From CBDDRG01 sp965232975 (GTDB lineage: Bacteria; Pseudomonadota; Gammaproteobacteria; Pseudomonadales; Porticoccaceae), in NCBI GenBank assembly GCA_965232975.1, contig CBDDRG010000156.1, positions 1-7,000 on the forward strand: a stretch of 7,000 bases of DNA, in the 5' to 3' direction. Every line of letters starts with the position of its first letter. Position 1 is the stretch's first letter. The position numbers were made by a program, and so were the translations under genes. Positions 5,861-7,000 of this stretch are shown piece after piece. The notes under the pieces were generated by a model, which worked only from the letters and a program-made list of their open reading frames with translations, did no database searches and was not told the origin of the DNA.

Positions 5861-6430
5861 CAGCGCGACGGTTGCCAGGTCCAGATCGGCATTGGCGGAA
5901 CCATGGTCGAGTTCAAGTCGCGTGTACTCGAAGCGCAGCGCTAAGCTCTCCGCCAGCCCGACCTGCAGGCCCGCCCCATAAAGCCAGTCGCTGCCATCGA
6001 CATGCTGGTCAAACCCCGCCGGGCCGTCAGCGTCGACATCCCACCACACCTGCCCGGCCTTGCCATATAGCGACATCCGGTCAGCGATCGGAAATGCCAG
6101 GATAGCGGCAGCGGTTACGCCGTGGCCGTCGATGTCAAAGCCGCCGTCGCTGAAGCCGCCGAGATCCAGGTAACCGGCTTCGACGCCCAGGTACGGCGTG
6201 AACATGGTGCCCAGATAGGCTTGCCAACTCACACGGTCATCATCAAAGTCTTCCAAGTCGCCGGTACCGACATCCTGGTCGTCAACTTCGGCGTTGTCCA
6301 ATCGCGCAGCACTGACGCCGCCGCCCATATACAGGTTGGGATAATCGGCGCGTCCTGGTGCCGACACCAGCAGCAGACTACCGATCATGGGGGCAGCAAG
6401 CGCCAGATTTCTCATGTTTGCAGTCATCAT
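5846..6430 (-). CDS. Outer-membrane beta-barrel protein (opacity/OmpA-N-like)
   Basis: A 194-aa protein with a signal peptide: a short basic start, hydrophobic LALAAPMIGSLLLVSA, and likely cleavage after APGRA (about residue 28). The mature part alternates polar and hydrophobic residues with paired Gly and aromatic residues (LYMGGGVS, YLGVEAGYLDLGG, MSLYGKAGQVWW, LYGAGLQVGL, LALRFEYTRLE), as in eight-stranded barrels of the OMP_b-brl type, and it ends in VALSYVF with the terminal Phe used for BAM-mediated assembly. A first loop, residues 45-66, is strongly acidic (about half Asp/Glu) and could bind cations, an inference only. The frame opens at GTG 6439, but the GAGGAG site (6441-6446) is one base from it and 10 from ATG 6430, so 6430 is preferred; further ATGs are at 6427 and 6415. 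Specific function is unknown. Confidence 0.85.
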   Translation of the reverse strand: MMTANMRNLALAAPMIGSLLLVSAPGRADYPNLYMGGGVSAARLDNAEVDDQDVGTGDLEDFDDDRVSWQAYLGTMFTPYLGVEAGYLDLGGFSDGGFDIDGHGVTAAAILAFPIADRMSLYGKAGQVWWDVDADGPAGFDQHVDGSDWLYGAGLQVGLAESLALRFEYTRLELDHGSANADLDLATVALSYVF

Positions 6431-6440
6431 GGTGGCCACT

Positions 6441-6446
6441 CTCCTC
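6441..6446 (-). promoter_or_regulatory. Ribosome binding site deciding the beta-barrel start
   Basis: GAGGAG on the minus strand lies 10 bases before ATG 6430 and only one base before GTG 6439. The spacing favours 6430 (or ATG 6427, 13 bases) over the longer GTG reading. Confidence 0.6.
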
Positions 6447-6545
6447 TGTCTGGATCCATTCGCCTGCGAAGCGCAAGCTGAAGTTTTGACCGTGTCGCGG
6501 AGCCATGGTTCGGTGGTTCAGGGGCGGGCGGAGCTGGCAGGCACC
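6447..6545. other. Leader and presumed promoter region of the beta-barrel gene
   Basis: This gap between the ribosome binding site and the heptamer array should hold the minus-strand promoter. I looked for -35/-10 pairs and found no convincing sigma-70 match, and no gene. An open minus-strand frame crosses it only because the repeat array contains no stops. Confidence 0.3.
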
Positions 6546-6649
6546 GAGGTGTGAGGTGTGAGGTGTGAGGTGTGAGGTGTGAGGTGTGAGGTGTGAGGTG
6601 TGAGGTGTGAGGTGTGAGGTGTGAGGTGTGAGGTGTGAGGTGTGAGGTG
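6546..6649. repeat. Heptanucleotide tandem array (GAGGTGT)x14 plus 6 bases
   Basis: Fourteen exact copies of GAGGTGT (6546-6643) are followed by GAGGTG (6644-6649), with no mismatch in 104 bases. The plus strand has no C, so the strands are strongly asymmetric. The array is about 115 bases upstream of the minus-strand beta-barrel start and 43 bases from the presumed insertion-sequence end. Perfect copies imply recent expansion by slippage. On the minus strand it reads as a repeating HTSHLTP peptide, since 7 bases in three phases give 7 codons, but nothing suggests translation. Confidence 0.98.
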
Positions 6650-6691
6650 AGCGTGGCGGTGCGCATCGGCCGCCGACGTGCCGGCGCGGGC

Positions 6692-7000
6692 TAGTACTCC
6701 GTTCCAGAAATATGCTTACACATCATGTCAATTCCTAGTCGAAGTGTTGCCATTGAAAGACGACGGGCTGCTCGTACATTTCGGCGATTCCCTTGAGGAT
6801 GCGGTGCTTCAATTCATCCTTGGACGACGCGCGGATATGGCGGAGGAAACTTCGCGCCACCTTCGAGAAGGCGCACTCGATCAAGTTGAGCCAAGAGCCA
6901 TGCTTGGGCGTATGAACGTATTCGAAGCGACCGGGGCGTGTGGCGAGATAGGCCATGGTCTCTTTCGAGATGTGGGCGGAATGGTTGTCCAGCACGATTC
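6692..7000 (-). mobile_element. IS630-family insertion sequence, 3' (transposase-end) portion
   Basis: The transposase fragment and its 3' flank mark an IS630-type element continuing beyond the right edge. The probable outer end is near the TA at 6692-6693, followed by GTACTCCGTTCCAGAAATAT; members of this family insert at and duplicate TA. Because the other end is not in the window, the terminal inverted repeat cannot be verified and the boundary is tentative. Confidence 0.55.
6735..7000 (-). CDS. IS630-family transposase, C-terminal fragment (5' truncated by window)
   Basis: The last 88 codons of a DDE transposase; the frame is still open at the window edge, so the start lies to the right, and the GTG at 6995 is internal. 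VLDNHSAHIS carries the second catalytic Asp of the DDE triad, and TPKHGSWLNLIECAFSKVAR carries the third residue, Glu, in the LNLIE context. These two motifs with the spacing between them are typical of IS630-type elements. It would cut and join DNA at the element's ends. The frame ends in FQWQHFD at 6735 without damage, so the visible part is intact; whether the whole gene is functional cannot be told. It lies in the same orientation as the beta-barrel gene, with the heptamer array between them. Confidence 0.9.
   Translation of the reverse strand, partial: IVLDNHSAHISKETMAYLATRPGRFEYVHTPKHGSWLNLIECAFSKVARSFLRHIRASSKDELKHRILKGIAEMYEQPVVFQWQHFD

Noticed and set aside
6122..6481. 119-codon plus-strand frame opposite the beta-barrel gene
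   Set aside because: Antisense to a gene with signal peptide, barrel pattern and terminal Phe; no supporting motif or ribosome binding site.
6546..6649. CRISPR array
   Set aside because: The heptamers are contiguous, with no spacers and no cas genes.
6427..6666. 79-codon minus-strand frame with HTSHLTP repeats
   Set aside because: It exists because the heptamer array has no stops in any phase; the peptide is pure repeat and runs into the beta-barrel start region in another frame.

Overview
The window looks like chromosomal DNA of a high-GC Gram-negative proteobacterium, probably a gammaproteobacterium. The reasons are a lipopolysaccharide (LPS) inner-core heptose operon (heptosyltransferase I plus a fused HldE kinase/adenylyltransferase), an outer-membrane beta-barrel protein with a signal peptide and a terminal Phe, strong G/C third-position bias in the core genes, and frequent GTG starts. 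The genus cannot be fixed from the sequence alone.

Positions 1-2776 (+) form an LPS/cell-surface operon: the 3' end of a 2-oxoglutarate/Fe(II) oxygenase-like gene, then waaC, then hldE. waaC and hldE overlap by four bases (GTGA). HldE makes the activated heptose precursor in two of its steps and WaaC transfers heptose to Kdo2-lipid A, so the adjacent genes supply and use the same sugar nucleotide.

Positions 2777-5578 (+) hold an accessory, probably stress- or envelope-related group. After a spacer with a perfect 9-bp inverted repeat comes a 54-aa DUF1328/YtjA-type membrane peptide, overlapped (ATGA) by a DUF4112 membrane protein with an unusual low-complexity N-terminus. Next are a zinc-ribbon protein carrying an HESGH metallopeptidase motif and a bacterioferritin-like four-helix protein with a very strong ribosome binding site. 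Between the last two genes lie a tandem decamer and small hairpins.

Positions 5579-5845 contain no confident gene. They hold an 11-base direct repeat, a nine-G tract that appears to break a small reading frame, and a long imperfect hairpin between convergent genes. An outer-membrane beta-barrel gene lies on the minus strand (5846-6430). Upstream of it is a striking 104-bp heptanucleotide array (nearly 15 copies of GAGGTGT). The 3' end of an IS630-family transposase gene on the minus strand runs off the right edge of the window.

No CRISPR array, defence island or RNA gene was recognised. The most interesting signals are the heptamer array upstream of the porin-like gene, the G-tract broken frame, the ferritin-like protein with altered metal and haem positions, and the uncharacterised DUF1328-DUF4112-metallopeptidase-ferritin grouping.
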